Source of the DNA: an uncultured Collinsella sp.
GTDB lineage: Bacteria > Actinomycetota > Coriobacteriia > Coriobacteriales > Coriobacteriaceae
Direction: 5' to 3'
DNA length: 64,000 bases
Assembly: GCA_905208975.1 (NCBI GenBank)
Contig: CAJLRE010000002.1
Coordinates: 16,928-80,927, forward strand
The notes under the pieces are model-generated. The model was not told the DNA's origin. It saw only the letters and a program-made list of their open reading frames with translations, and searched no databases. Both the position numbers and the translations under genes were made by a program. Positions within the stretch are counted from its first letter, which is position 1. Each line of letters begins with the position of its first letter. Positions 33,876 through 41,457 of the stretch are shown one piece after another.

Positions 33876-34529
33876 ATGGGTTATTCGATCGTCAACATCC
33901 TTGGCGGCCTTCTGATCGTCACGTCCACCATGGTGGTCGTCTCAAAGAACATCAAGCACGCCATTCGCTGGTATGCGGTGCAGTCGCTGGTGCTCGTGGG
34001 ACTGCTCGCTACGCTCGGTGCCACTACCGGTGCGCAGGAGCTGCTTATGTGGGCTGGATCTGCCTTTATCACCAAGGTCGTCCTGGTTCCCTATATCCTC
34101 AACCGTGCGTACAAGAAGATGGGCGAGCCGAGCGACGCATCGCTCAAGGCCGGCCTTAAGCCCGCGTGGGCCATCTGCATCATCGCCGTCGAGGTCGCGA
34201 TTTGCTTTGCCGTCGTGACGCAGATCAGCCTGCCCACGGCCGAGGTCGCTACGCCTGCGCTCGCTATTAGCTTCGCTCACTTCTTTGTGGGCCTCACCTG
34301 CATCATCTCGCAGCGCAACATCATGAAGCAGATCTTTGGATACTGCCTTATGGAAAACGGCAGCCACGTGACGCTCGCGCTTTTGGCCCCCACCGCTCCC
34401 GAGATCATCGAGATCGGTATTGCCACCGACGCCATCTTTGCCGTCATCATCATGTCCATCGTCGTGCGTCGCATTTGGGACGACTCCCACTCGCTCGATG
34501 CGCGCGACCTGTCCGAGCTGAGGGGGTAG
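33876..34529 (+). CDS. hyfE: hydrogenase-4 membrane subunit HyfE
   Basis: A 217-residue membrane protein matching HyfE in length and place; HyfE resembles NuoK. The segment GLTCIISQRNIMKQIFGYCLMENGSHV is the NuoK-like core, with glutamate in a membrane helix. About six to seven helices are seen. TAGGAGG overlaps the hyfD stop. It belongs to the Hyf proton-translocating arm. Confidence 0.9.
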   Translation: MGYSIVNILGGLLIVTSTMVVVSKNIKHAIRWYAVQSLVLVGLLATLGATTGAQELLMWAGSAFITKVVLVPYILNRAYKKMGEPSDASLKAGLKPAWAICIIAVEVAICFAVVTQISLPTAEVATPALAISFAHFFVGLTCIISQRNIMKQIFGYCLMENGSHVTLALLAPTAPEIIEIGIATDAIFAVIIMSIVVRRIWDDSHSLDARDLSELRG

Positions 34530-34532
34530 TCC

Positions 34533-36092
34533 ATGGAAACGTTGATTCTCGCCCTGCTCGCGACTCCTTTGGTGTTCTCGCTGGTCATGGCGTTTTTGCC
34601 CAAGAACACGTCCTATAACGTGTTTGCCGGTCTCAACCTGGTCTCCGTCGCAGCCGTCCTGGTGCTGTCGATAATGACGGCCGGTGACGTCCTTACGAGT
34701 GGCGAAACCGCGAGCGCTCTTGGCCTGTGGTTCCACCTCGATTCGCTGGGCGCCATCTTTGTGCTGCTCATCGGCTTTATCGGTTTTCTTACGGGGCTGT
34801 TCTCGCTGCCCTATGTAAAGGCCGATATCGAGGAGGGCTCCATGCCCGCCGAGCGCGCCAAGCAGTATTTTGCGCTGTTTAGCCTGTTTGTGTTCACCAT
34901 GCTGCTCGCGTGCCTGTCCAACAACATGATCCTCACGTGGGCCGCCGTGGAGGCAACCACGCTTTCCACCGTGTTCCTCGTGGGTATCTACAAGAACAAG
35001 ACGGCCCTCGAGGCTTCTTGGAAGTATGCGATGGTCTGCACCGCCGGCGTGGCCTTTGGCCTGTTCGGTACGCTGCTGATCTACGCCAACGCCGCCGACG
35101 TGATTCCCAACGCCCACGAGGCCGCATTCCTGTCGTGCGTGCTGCCGTATGCCGACCAGTTCGACCCGACGCTCATGCGCCTCGCCTTTGCGTTTGTCGT
35201 GATTGGCTTTGGCACCAAGGCCGGCCTGTTCCCCATGCACACTTGGCTGCCCGATGCCCACTCCCAGGCCCCGAGCCCTGTCTCGGCCCTGCTCTCGGGC
35301 GTGCTGCTTAAGTGCGCCATGCTTGTGATCATGCGCTTTTACGGCTTTACCATCCAGGCCGTGGGCGCCGAGTATCCGCAACTTTTGCTGCTGATCGTCG
35401 GCACGCTGTCCATTTTGGTGGCGGCACTCTCGATGTTTCGCCAGGACGACCTCAAGCGCCGCTTTGCGTACTCGTCTGTGGAGAACGTGGGCGTTATCGC
35501 CCTGTGCCTGGGTATCGGTGGCCCGCTGGGTGTCGCCGCGGCCCTGCTGCACTGCGTGTTCCACGGCTTTACCAAGACGCTTGCCTTCTGCGTGTCCGGC
35601 AACATCCAGCACGCCTTTGGCACGCGTAGCCTGGCCAAGATCCAGGGCGTCGTCGAGGTTGCACCCGCAACCGCCGCGCTCGCCATCCTGGCGCTGCTCG
35701 GCCTTGCCGCCTTCCCGCCCTTTGGCATGTTTATCTCCGAGTTCTTGACTTTTGTCGCCGGTGTTACCGCCGGCCCCATGTGGCTGGTCGTCGTGGTCGC
35801 CCTCGGTCTTACCGTGGCCATCTCCGCGCTCACCCGTATCGCGCTCAAGTCGGTATTCGGCCATGCGCCCCAGGGCATGGGCAAGCATGAGGCCCCGGCG
35901 CTCATGCTTATCCCCGAAATCGTCCTGGCTGTCATGATCTTGTGGTTTGGCATCGCCACCCCGCTGCCTCTCGTGCACGGTGTGGAGACCGCGACCGGCA
36001 TCGTGCTCGAGCAGAGCACAGAGGAACTTCACGCGACGCCGATGTACCGCGCTGTGTTCGGTACCGAGACCGCTCAGAGCGAGGTGGAGTAA
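34533..36092 (+). CDS. hyfF: hydrogenase-4 antiporter-like subunit HyfF
   Basis: A 519-residue NuoL/M/N-type protein, close to E. coli HyfF in length. It has FGTKAGLFPMHTWLPDAHSQAPSPVSALLSGVLLKCA, RRFAYSSVENVG and LHCVFHGFTKTLAF. With HyfB and HyfD this makes three antiporter-like subunits in one complex. It starts three bases after hyfE and ends three bases before hyfG. Confidence 0.93.
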   Translation: METLILALLATPLVFSLVMAFLPKNTSYNVFAGLNLVSVAAVLVLSIMTAGDVLTSGETASALGLWFHLDSLGAIFVLLIGFIGFLTGLFSLPYVKADIEEGSMPAERAKQYFALFSLFVFTMLLACLSNNMILTWAAVEATTLSTVFLVGIYKNKTALEASWKYAMVCTAGVAFGLFGTLLIYANAADVIPNAHEAAFLSCVLPYADQFDPTLMRLAFAFVVIGFGTKAGLFPMHTWLPDAHSQAPSPVSALLSGVLLKCAMLVIMRFYGFTIQAVGAEYPQLLLLIVGTLSILVAALSMFRQDDLKRRFAYSSVENVGVIALCLGIGGPLGVAAALLHCVFHGFTKTLAFCVSGNIQHAFGTRSLAKIQGVVEVAPATAALAILALLGLAAFPPFGMFISEFLTFVAGVTAGPMWLVVVVALGLTVAISALTRIALKSVFGHAPQGMGKHEAPALMLIPEIVLAVMILWFGIATPLPLVHGVETATGIVLEQSTEELHATPMYRAVFGTETAQSEVE

Positions 36093-36095
36093 CGA

Positions 36096-37868
36096 ATGAT
36101 TGAAACTGAGAACAAGGTGTATGCCCGTCGCTGCGAGAGCCATGTCGAGGCCCTGCGCCGCGCCGTTCCGGGCTGCATCGAGAAGGTCGAGTGGCAGTGT
36201 GAGGACCAGCTGACGATCACCGTCAAGCAGGACAAGCTGCCCGAGGCCGTCCACTACCTGTATTACGAGCGTTACGGCTGGATTCCCGTGATCATCGGCA
36301 ACGACGAGCGCAGTCTGTGCGGTCGCTACGCCGTGTACTACGTCATCTCCATGGAGGGGGAGGACCCCGGCTGGGTGACCGTGCGCACCGAGGTCGATCC
36401 CGCCAAGATGACGTTCCCGTCCGTGACGCCGTTCGTCCCCGCCTGCGTGTGGGGCGAGCGCGAGCTTCGCGACATGTTTGGTCTGATTCCCGAGGGTCTG
36501 CCCGATCGTCGCCGCCTGGTGCTGCCCGACGATTGGCCCAGCGGCCTGTACCCGCTGCGCAAGGACTCCATGGACTACCGTTTCCGTCCCGCTCCCGCGA
36601 GCGACATGGAAAACTACGAGTTCTTGGCCGATACCAAGGGCAAGGAGACCACGCTCGTCCCCATGGGCCCGCTGCACATTACCTCCGACGAGCCCGGCCA
36701 CTTCCGCCTGTTCGTTGAGGGCGAGACGATCGTCGACGCCGACTACCGTCTGTTCTACGTGCACCGCGGCATGGAGAAGGTCGCCGAGACGCGCCTGAAC
36801 TATGACGCCGTGACGTTCCTCGCCGACCGCATCTGCGGCATCTGCGGCTGCGCCCACTCGGTGGCCTATGCCGAGGCCGTCGAGCGCGCCCAGGGCATTC
36901 ATGTTCCGCCGCGCGCCCAATACATCCGCGCCATCATGCTCGAGGTCGAGCGTCTGCACTCGCATCTGCTCAATATTGGCCTCGCATCGCACTACACGGG
37001 CTTCGACTCCGGCTTCCAGCAGTTCTTCCGCGTCCGCGAGAAGTCCATGGACCTGGCCGAGAAGCTCTCCGGTCACCGCAAGACCTACGGTCTCAATGTG
37101 ATCGGTGGCGTGCGTCGCGATATCCTGGCCGAGCAGAAGCTTTCCACGCTCACGACCATCCACCAGCTGCGCTCCGAGGTCACCGAGCTCGTCGACGTCT
37201 TGCTCTCCACGCCCAACTTTATTGAGCGTACGAGTGGCATCGGCATCTTGGATCGCAAGATCGCACGCGACTTCTCGCCGGTTGGCCCGCTCATGCGTGG
37301 CTCGGGTTATGCCCGCGACGTGCGCTTTGACCATCCCTTCGACGGCTACGCCGATCCGGACATCCAAAAGATGCATGCCGCCACGGCCGACACTTGCGAT
37401 GCCTTCGGCCGTACCGCCGTCCGCATTCAGGAGGTCTACGATTCGATCGACATGATCGAGACCATGCTCGAGAACTGCCCGTCGGGCCCCATCCTCACCA
37501 CGGATTGGGAGTACACCCCGCACAAGTACGCCATTGGTGCCACCGAGGCGCCGCGCGGCGAGGACGTACACTGGGCCATGCTCGGCAACAACCAGAAGTG
37601 CTACCGCTGGCGCGCCAAGGCAGCTACGTACAGCAACTGGCCGGTCCTGCGCTACATGTTCCGCGGCAACACCGTGGGCGATGCGGCGCTGATCGTCGGC
37701 TCGCTCGACCCGTGCTACTCCTGCACCGACCGCGTGACGGTGACCGACGTCGCCGCCAAGCGCGACCATGTGCTCGACAAGGAGCGGTTCGAGAACGTCT
37801 GGCGCGACAAGTCGCCGCTTGCGGGCGAGGGCACCATGGCCGCTCCGCTCGATGAGGAGGCGCTCTAA
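36096..37868 (+). CDS. hyfG: hydrogenase-4 large subunit HyfG [NiFe]
   Basis: A 590-residue fusion of a NuoC-like domain (residues 1 to ~160) and a [NiFe] large subunit related to NuoD. The nickel ligands are C247/C250 in RICGICGC and C540/C543 in DPCYSCTDR. About 44 residues follow R546. In group 4 hydrogenases such a tail is removed by an endopeptidase (here HycI, 39953-40456) after nickel insertion. It holds the H2-forming site facing the cytoplasm. Confidence 0.95.
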   Translation: MIETENKVYARRCESHVEALRRAVPGCIEKVEWQCEDQLTITVKQDKLPEAVHYLYYERYGWIPVIIGNDERSLCGRYAVYYVISMEGEDPGWVTVRTEVDPAKMTFPSVTPFVPACVWGERELRDMFGLIPEGLPDRRRLVLPDDWPSGLYPLRKDSMDYRFRPAPASDMENYEFLADTKGKETTLVPMGPLHITSDEPGHFRLFVEGETIVDADYRLFYVHRGMEKVAETRLNYDAVTFLADRICGICGCAHSVAYAEAVERAQGIHVPPRAQYIRAIMLEVERLHSHLLNIGLASHYTGFDSGFQQFFRVREKSMDLAEKLSGHRKTYGLNVIGGVRRDILAEQKLSTLTTIHQLRSEVTELVDVLLSTPNFIERTSGIGILDRKIARDFSPVGPLMRGSGYARDVRFDHPFDGYADPDIQKMHAATADTCDAFGRTAVRIQEVYDSIDMIETMLENCPSGPILTTDWEYTPHKYAIGATEAPRGEDVHWAMLGNNQKCYRWRAKAATYSNWPVLRYMFRGNTVGDAALIVGSLDPCYSCTDRVTVTDVAAKRDHVLDKERFENVWRDKSPLAGEGTMAAPLDEEAL

Positions 37869-37869
37869 T

Positions 37870-38586
37870 ATGCTGTAGCTTTGGAAGGTCAACGCCAAGG
37901 CCGGCGACGCGACGGTCAAGTACCCGTTTGCGCCGTTCCCCACCAACAAGGACATGCGCGGCAAGCCCGAGCACAACGCGGAGCTCTGCATCGCCTGCGG
38001 TGCCTGCGGCGTGGCGTGCCCGGCCGATGCCATTCGCATGGACACCGACCTTGCGGCCGATACCATCACCTGGTCGATCGACTACGGTCGCTGCATCTTC
38101 TGCGGCCGCTGCGAGGAAGCCTGCCCCATGGAGGCCATCAAGCTCACCGAGGAGTTTGAGCTGGCCGTCATGAGCAAGGATGACCTCACCAGCAAGAGCG
38201 TCTATACGCTCGAGCACTGCTCGCGCTGCGGCAAGCCGTTTGCCCCGCATAAGGAGATCGACTACGCCAAGCGCCTGCTGCAAAAGACCGGCGGCATGGA
38301 GGCCATCCAGGCCTCCCGTACTGTCGGTATGTGCCAGGAGTGTAAGCGCGAGCTCGACGCCCTGCGCGCCGCCTCGGCCGTAAAGACCGGCAACGCGCGC
38401 GGCATGGCTGCCAACGAGACGCTTGCGTCCGGCGAGCCCCAGGGCCCCGGCATGGAGTATCTGGGCGGCCACGGCGTGAACCCCGAGTATGTCGACCGCG
38501 AGCTCAACCCCGATGCGCCCGAGATTCCCGCCGGTCCTGCGCCGGTCGAGGGCATCATCATGGATTTTGATACGAAGGAGGAGTAA
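37870..38586 (+). CDS. hyfH: HyfH ferredoxin subunit with in-frame amber codon
   Basis: A NuoI/HycF-type subunit with two [4Fe-4S] motifs, CIACGACGVACP and CIFCGRCEEACP, and later CSRCGKPF and CQECKR. By homology with E. coli HyfH the start is ATG 37870, which has GAGGAGG upstream and gives M-L-stop-LWKVNAKAG. Codon 3 is TAG (37876-37878), while the conserved N-terminus continues in frame. No ATG, GTG or TTG occurs before ATG 37954, codon 29, which would give a 210-residue protein without the conserved KYPFAPFPTNKD stretch and without a good ribosome site. It may be a mutation, a sequence error, low-level readthrough or reinitiation. Confidence 0.85.
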
Positions 38587-38588
38587 CC

Positions 38589-39371
38589 ATGGCCGAACCC
38601 ACGCTTTTACCCGAGCGGCTTCAGTACCGCCCGACCAAGATCGAGCTCGACGAGAGCATCGAGAAGGCCAAGGCGACCCTTCTTAAGAAGATCAAGCGCT
38701 CGGTGTACGTCTACCGTGTTGACTGCGGCGGCTGCAACGGCTGCGAGATCGAGATCTTCGGTTCCATCACGCCCGTCTTTGACGTCGAGCGCTTTGGTAT
38801 CAAGGTCGTGCCCTCGCCCCGTCACGCCGATGTGCTGCTGTACACCGGCGCCGTGACGCGCGCCATGCGCATGCCGGCGCTGCGCGCCTTTGAGGCCGCA
38901 CCCGATCCCAAGATCGTGGTGTCCTATGGCGCGTGCGGCTGCACCGGCGGCATCTTCTACGACAACTACTGCGTCTGGGGCGGCACGGACAAGATTCTGC
39001 CGGTCGATGTCTACATCCCCGGCTGCCCGCCCAGCCCCGCGCAGACCGTCTACGGCTTTGCCATGGCACTTGGCCTGCTGGACCAAAAGCTCCATGCCGA
39101 GACCACGGTGGAGGCTACCGGCGAGCAGGCCGATATCCTGCACCCCGGCGTGCCGTACAAGCTGCGTGTTGCCATTGAGCGCGAGGCTCGCGCCATGAGC
39201 GGCTACCGTTACAGCCGCGACCTGGCTAATGAGTTTATGGATACGCTCGAGGGCGCGCCCAAGGGCGATATCCGCGGTGCCATGGCGCTGCTCATCGACA
39301 AGCAGGACGATCCGCGCCGCGTCGAGGTGTACTCGGCGCTGCAGGATCTGGTGCTGGCCGGAGGTCGCTAG
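38589..39371 (+). CDS. hyfI: hydrogenase-4 small subunit HyfI
   Basis: A 260-residue NuoB/HycG-type subunit that holds the [4Fe-4S] cluster next to the nickel site. Ligands are seen in VDCGGCNGCEIEIF, SYGACGCTGG and PGCPPSPAQ. The N-terminal ~30 residues and C-terminal ~90 residues extend the NuoB core, as in E. coli HyfI (about 250). AAGGAGGAG precedes the ATG and overlaps the hyfH stop. Confidence 0.93.
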   Translation: MAEPTLLPERLQYRPTKIELDESIEKAKATLLKKIKRSVYVYRVDCGGCNGCEIEIFGSITPVFDVERFGIKVVPSPRHADVLLYTGAVTRAMRMPALRAFEAAPDPKIVVSYGACGCTGGIFYDNYCVWGGTDKILPVDVYIPGCPPSPAQTVYGFAMALGLLDQKLHAETTVEATGEQADILHPGVPYKLRVAIEREARAMSGYRYSRDLANEFMDTLEGAPKGDIRGAMALLIDKQDDPRRVEVYSALQDLVLAGGR

Positions 39372-39953
39372 ATGGAGCTCACGGACCGCTCTGGTTACTT
39401 TGCGGGTCCCGGCATGCTCGGCGGCTCCTTTGGCGATGCCTCGCGCGCAAGCGACGAGGCTGCCGAGGGCGTCGTCGACCCCTCCCTGGGCCATGCGCCC
39501 GATCAGGTGGTCTTTTACGAGCTCACGCGTAAGTTTGTGGAGACCGAGGAAGACGTTCCCCAGGAGGCCTGCGACGTGCTGTACTACACGCTCGCCGTGG
39601 GCCACCACACCGGCGTGCTCGACTGCTTTGAGCCGCGCCTGTCGGTGCCGGTGAACGTCTTCTATTCGCTCGTCGACGCGCTGCCGGAGGGGGAGGCCAA
39701 AACCAAGTTTGAGGCCATCCGCTCCTTTGGCGAGTGCCAGCTCGACAAGGCGGCGGTGCCGTCGCTGCTCGAGGCCTGCGACACGCTGCTCGACGAGCGC
39801 GGTTTTCGCGGGTCGGCCAAGGCCGGCATCTCGGTGTTCGACGACGACTTTGGCCTGCATGCCCAGCAGGTCGCGTTCTTAATGAAGTTTCGCGATCTGG
39901 TGGAGCGCGTGCGCGATGTGTCGGGCGTGTATCTGACGGGGAGGTTGCAGTAA
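39372..39953 (+). CDS. hycH: formate hydrogenlyase maturation protein HycH/HyfJ
   Basis: A 193-residue protein whose residues ~48-193 match HycH/HyfJ, a chaperone-like factor for the hydrogenase large subunit. VVFYELTRKFVETEEDVPQEACDVLYYTLAVGHH is the conserved start of the family domain. The first ~45 residues are an extension not found in E. coli HycH (136 residues). The ATG follows the hyfI stop directly, with GGAGG seven bases before it. Its stop overlaps the next start (TAATG). Confidence 0.85.
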   Translation: MELTDRSGYFAGPGMLGGSFGDASRASDEAAEGVVDPSLGHAPDQVVFYELTRKFVETEEDVPQEACDVLYYTLAVGHHTGVLDCFEPRLSVPVNVFYSLVDALPEGEAKTKFEAIRSFGECQLDKAAVPSLLEACDTLLDERGFRGSAKAGISVFDDDFGLHAQQVAFLMKFRDLVERVRDVSGVYLTGRLQ

Positions 39954-40456
39954 TGGGTCGCGTTGTGGATGGACGTGTGAACGGCGCCCCGTTTGCGGGC
40001 ATTGTGCTCACGGCGGGAAGCGTGCTGCGTGCCGACGATGCCGCCGGCCCTGTGCTCTCCAAAAAGATGGAGGACGCGCCGCTTGCCGGCTGGTACACCA
40101 TCGATGGCGGTCAGACACCCGAGGACGACATCATCGAGGTCAAGCGCGAGCGTCCGCCGCGTCTGGTCTTGGTCGATGCTGCCGACATGGCGCTGCCCGT
40201 CGGGTCAATCCGTTTGCTCGACAAGCGCGATGTGGCCCGCAAGTCGATGTTCACCACGCATTCGCTTCCTTTGTCGATTCTGATCGAGGAAATCGAGCAA
40301 TCGTGCGATGATATCGTCTTCGTCGGGATTCAGCCGGGCGACACGGAGTTCTACAACCCCATGTCCCCGGAAGTCTTTGACGCCGTCGACGCCGTGTACG
40401 ACGCCGTGGCCGCCAACGACTTTTCCCACTTTGTCCGCTTGGGGCAAGAGCAATAG
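39953..40456 (+). CDS. hycI: hydrogenase maturation endopeptidase HycI
   Basis: A 167-residue member of the HycI/HoxW protease family that trims the C-terminus of the hydrogenase large subunit after nickel insertion. ADDAAGPVLSKKM matches DDGAGP of E. coli HycI with one change (G to A). VLVDAADMALPVG holds the second metal-binding aspartate, and FTTHSLPLSILIEEI the histidine. The start ATG overlaps the hycH TAA by one base. Confidence 0.9.
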   Translation: MGRVVDGRVNGAPFAGIVLTAGSVLRADDAAGPVLSKKMEDAPLAGWYTIDGGQTPEDDIIEVKRERPPRLVLVDAADMALPVGSIRLLDKRDVARKSMFTTHSLPLSILIEEIEQSCDDIVFVGIQPGDTEFYNPMSPEVFDAVDAVYDAVAANDFSHFVRLGQEQ

Positions 40457-40495
40457 GAGCGCTTGTCTCTGCTGATTAGGAAAGAAGTGATTGAC

Positions 40496-41335
40496 ATGGC
40501 AGATTCCAAGGTGGAGTACCCCGCTCCCGATTGCCTGGCGCCCGCTGCGATCGAGGCCAAGACCGAGGCCGCCGGCGTGACCAAGGCCAACCTGCCGGTC
40601 GCAAAGGCCTTTCTGTTGGCAATGTTCGCCGGCGCGTTCATCGCCTTCGGCGGCCTGTTCTTTACGGTGTTCTTGAGCGATGGCACGCTCGGCTGGGGCG
40701 CTCAGCGCGTCGTGGGCGGTCTGTGCTTTTGCCTGGGCCTGGTGCTGGTGCTGGTGTGCGGCGCCGAGCTGTTCACCGGCAATTCTCTTATGGTCTGCGC
40801 GCTCAAGAGCAAAAAGATCACCCTGGCTCAGATGCTCAAGGCCTGGGTCGTCGTGTGGGTCGGCAATTTTGTCGGCGCTCTGTTCATCGTCTTTTTGGTG
40901 TACATGGCCGGCATTTACAAGCTCAACGGCGAGGCGGTCGCCAATTCCATGGTGAGCGTCGCCGCCGGCAAGGTGACGATCGACTGGGTGACGATCTTCT
41001 TCCGTGGCATCCTGTGCAACATCTTTGTGTGCCTGGCCGTGTGGATTGGTACCGCCGGCAAGACCGTGGTCGATAAGGTTGTGGGCATTCTGCTGCCGAT
41101 CGCTGCCTTTGTGGCCTGCGGTTTTGAGCACTGCGTTGCCAATATGTACTTTTTGCCCATGGGTGCCGTGATGCACGCGTGCGGCTATGGCGCCGACGTC
41201 GCCGGCGCCGATGCGCTCAACGTCGCGGGCATTGCGTTTAACCTGTCCGCCGCCACGCTGGGTAACATTGTGGGCGGCGCGGTTCTGATCGCGCTCGGCT
41301 ACTGGTTTATCTACGCCAAGAAGTCCGAGGCGTAA
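40496..41335 (+). CDS. focA: formate/nitrite transporter, FocA family
   Basis: A 279-residue formate channel with six helices. AFIAFGGLFFTV, CGAELFTGNSLMVCAL and EHCVANMYFLPMG are the family segments; the last contains the pore histidine. At the end of the formate hydrogenlyase island it would bring formate in or release it. The ATG at 40496 follows AGGAAAGAAG; 39 bases separate it from hycI. A terminator follows. Confidence 0.92.
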   Translation: MADSKVEYPAPDCLAPAAIEAKTEAAGVTKANLPVAKAFLLAMFAGAFIAFGGLFFTVFLSDGTLGWGAQRVVGGLCFCLGLVLVLVCGAELFTGNSLMVCALKSKKITLAQMLKAWVVVWVGNFVGALFIVFLVYMAGIYKLNGEAVANSMVSVAAGKVTIDWVTIFFRGILCNIFVCLAVWIGTAGKTVVDKVVGILLPIAAFVACGFEHCVANMYFLPMGAVMHACGYGADVAGADALNVAGIAFNLSAATLGNIVGGAVLIALGYWFIYAKKSEA

Positions 41336-41357
41336 GGTACCGTCTGTTTGACGTTGG

Positions 41358-41394
41358 GCCTCCCGCGGGGCGTTGCCGTGCGGGAGGCTTTTTT
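41358..41394 (+). terminator. terminator of the formate hydrogenlyase island
   Basis: GCCTCCCGC (41358-41366) pairs perfectly with GCGGGAGGC (41380-41388), and six T follow. Confidence 0.93.
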
Positions 41395-41457
41395 GGCCTG
41401 GGGCCCGGTGCCGGGCTGTTGGCCTGTTGTGTTTGGCTGATGAAAGGGGTAAACGAG

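Noticed and set aside
33942..38069. 1375-codon open frame on the minus strand over the hyf genes
   Set aside because: It is antisense to hyfE-hyfH, all strongly recognised. Its translation is low-complexity and His/Arg-rich, as expected from mirror frames in GC-rich DNA.
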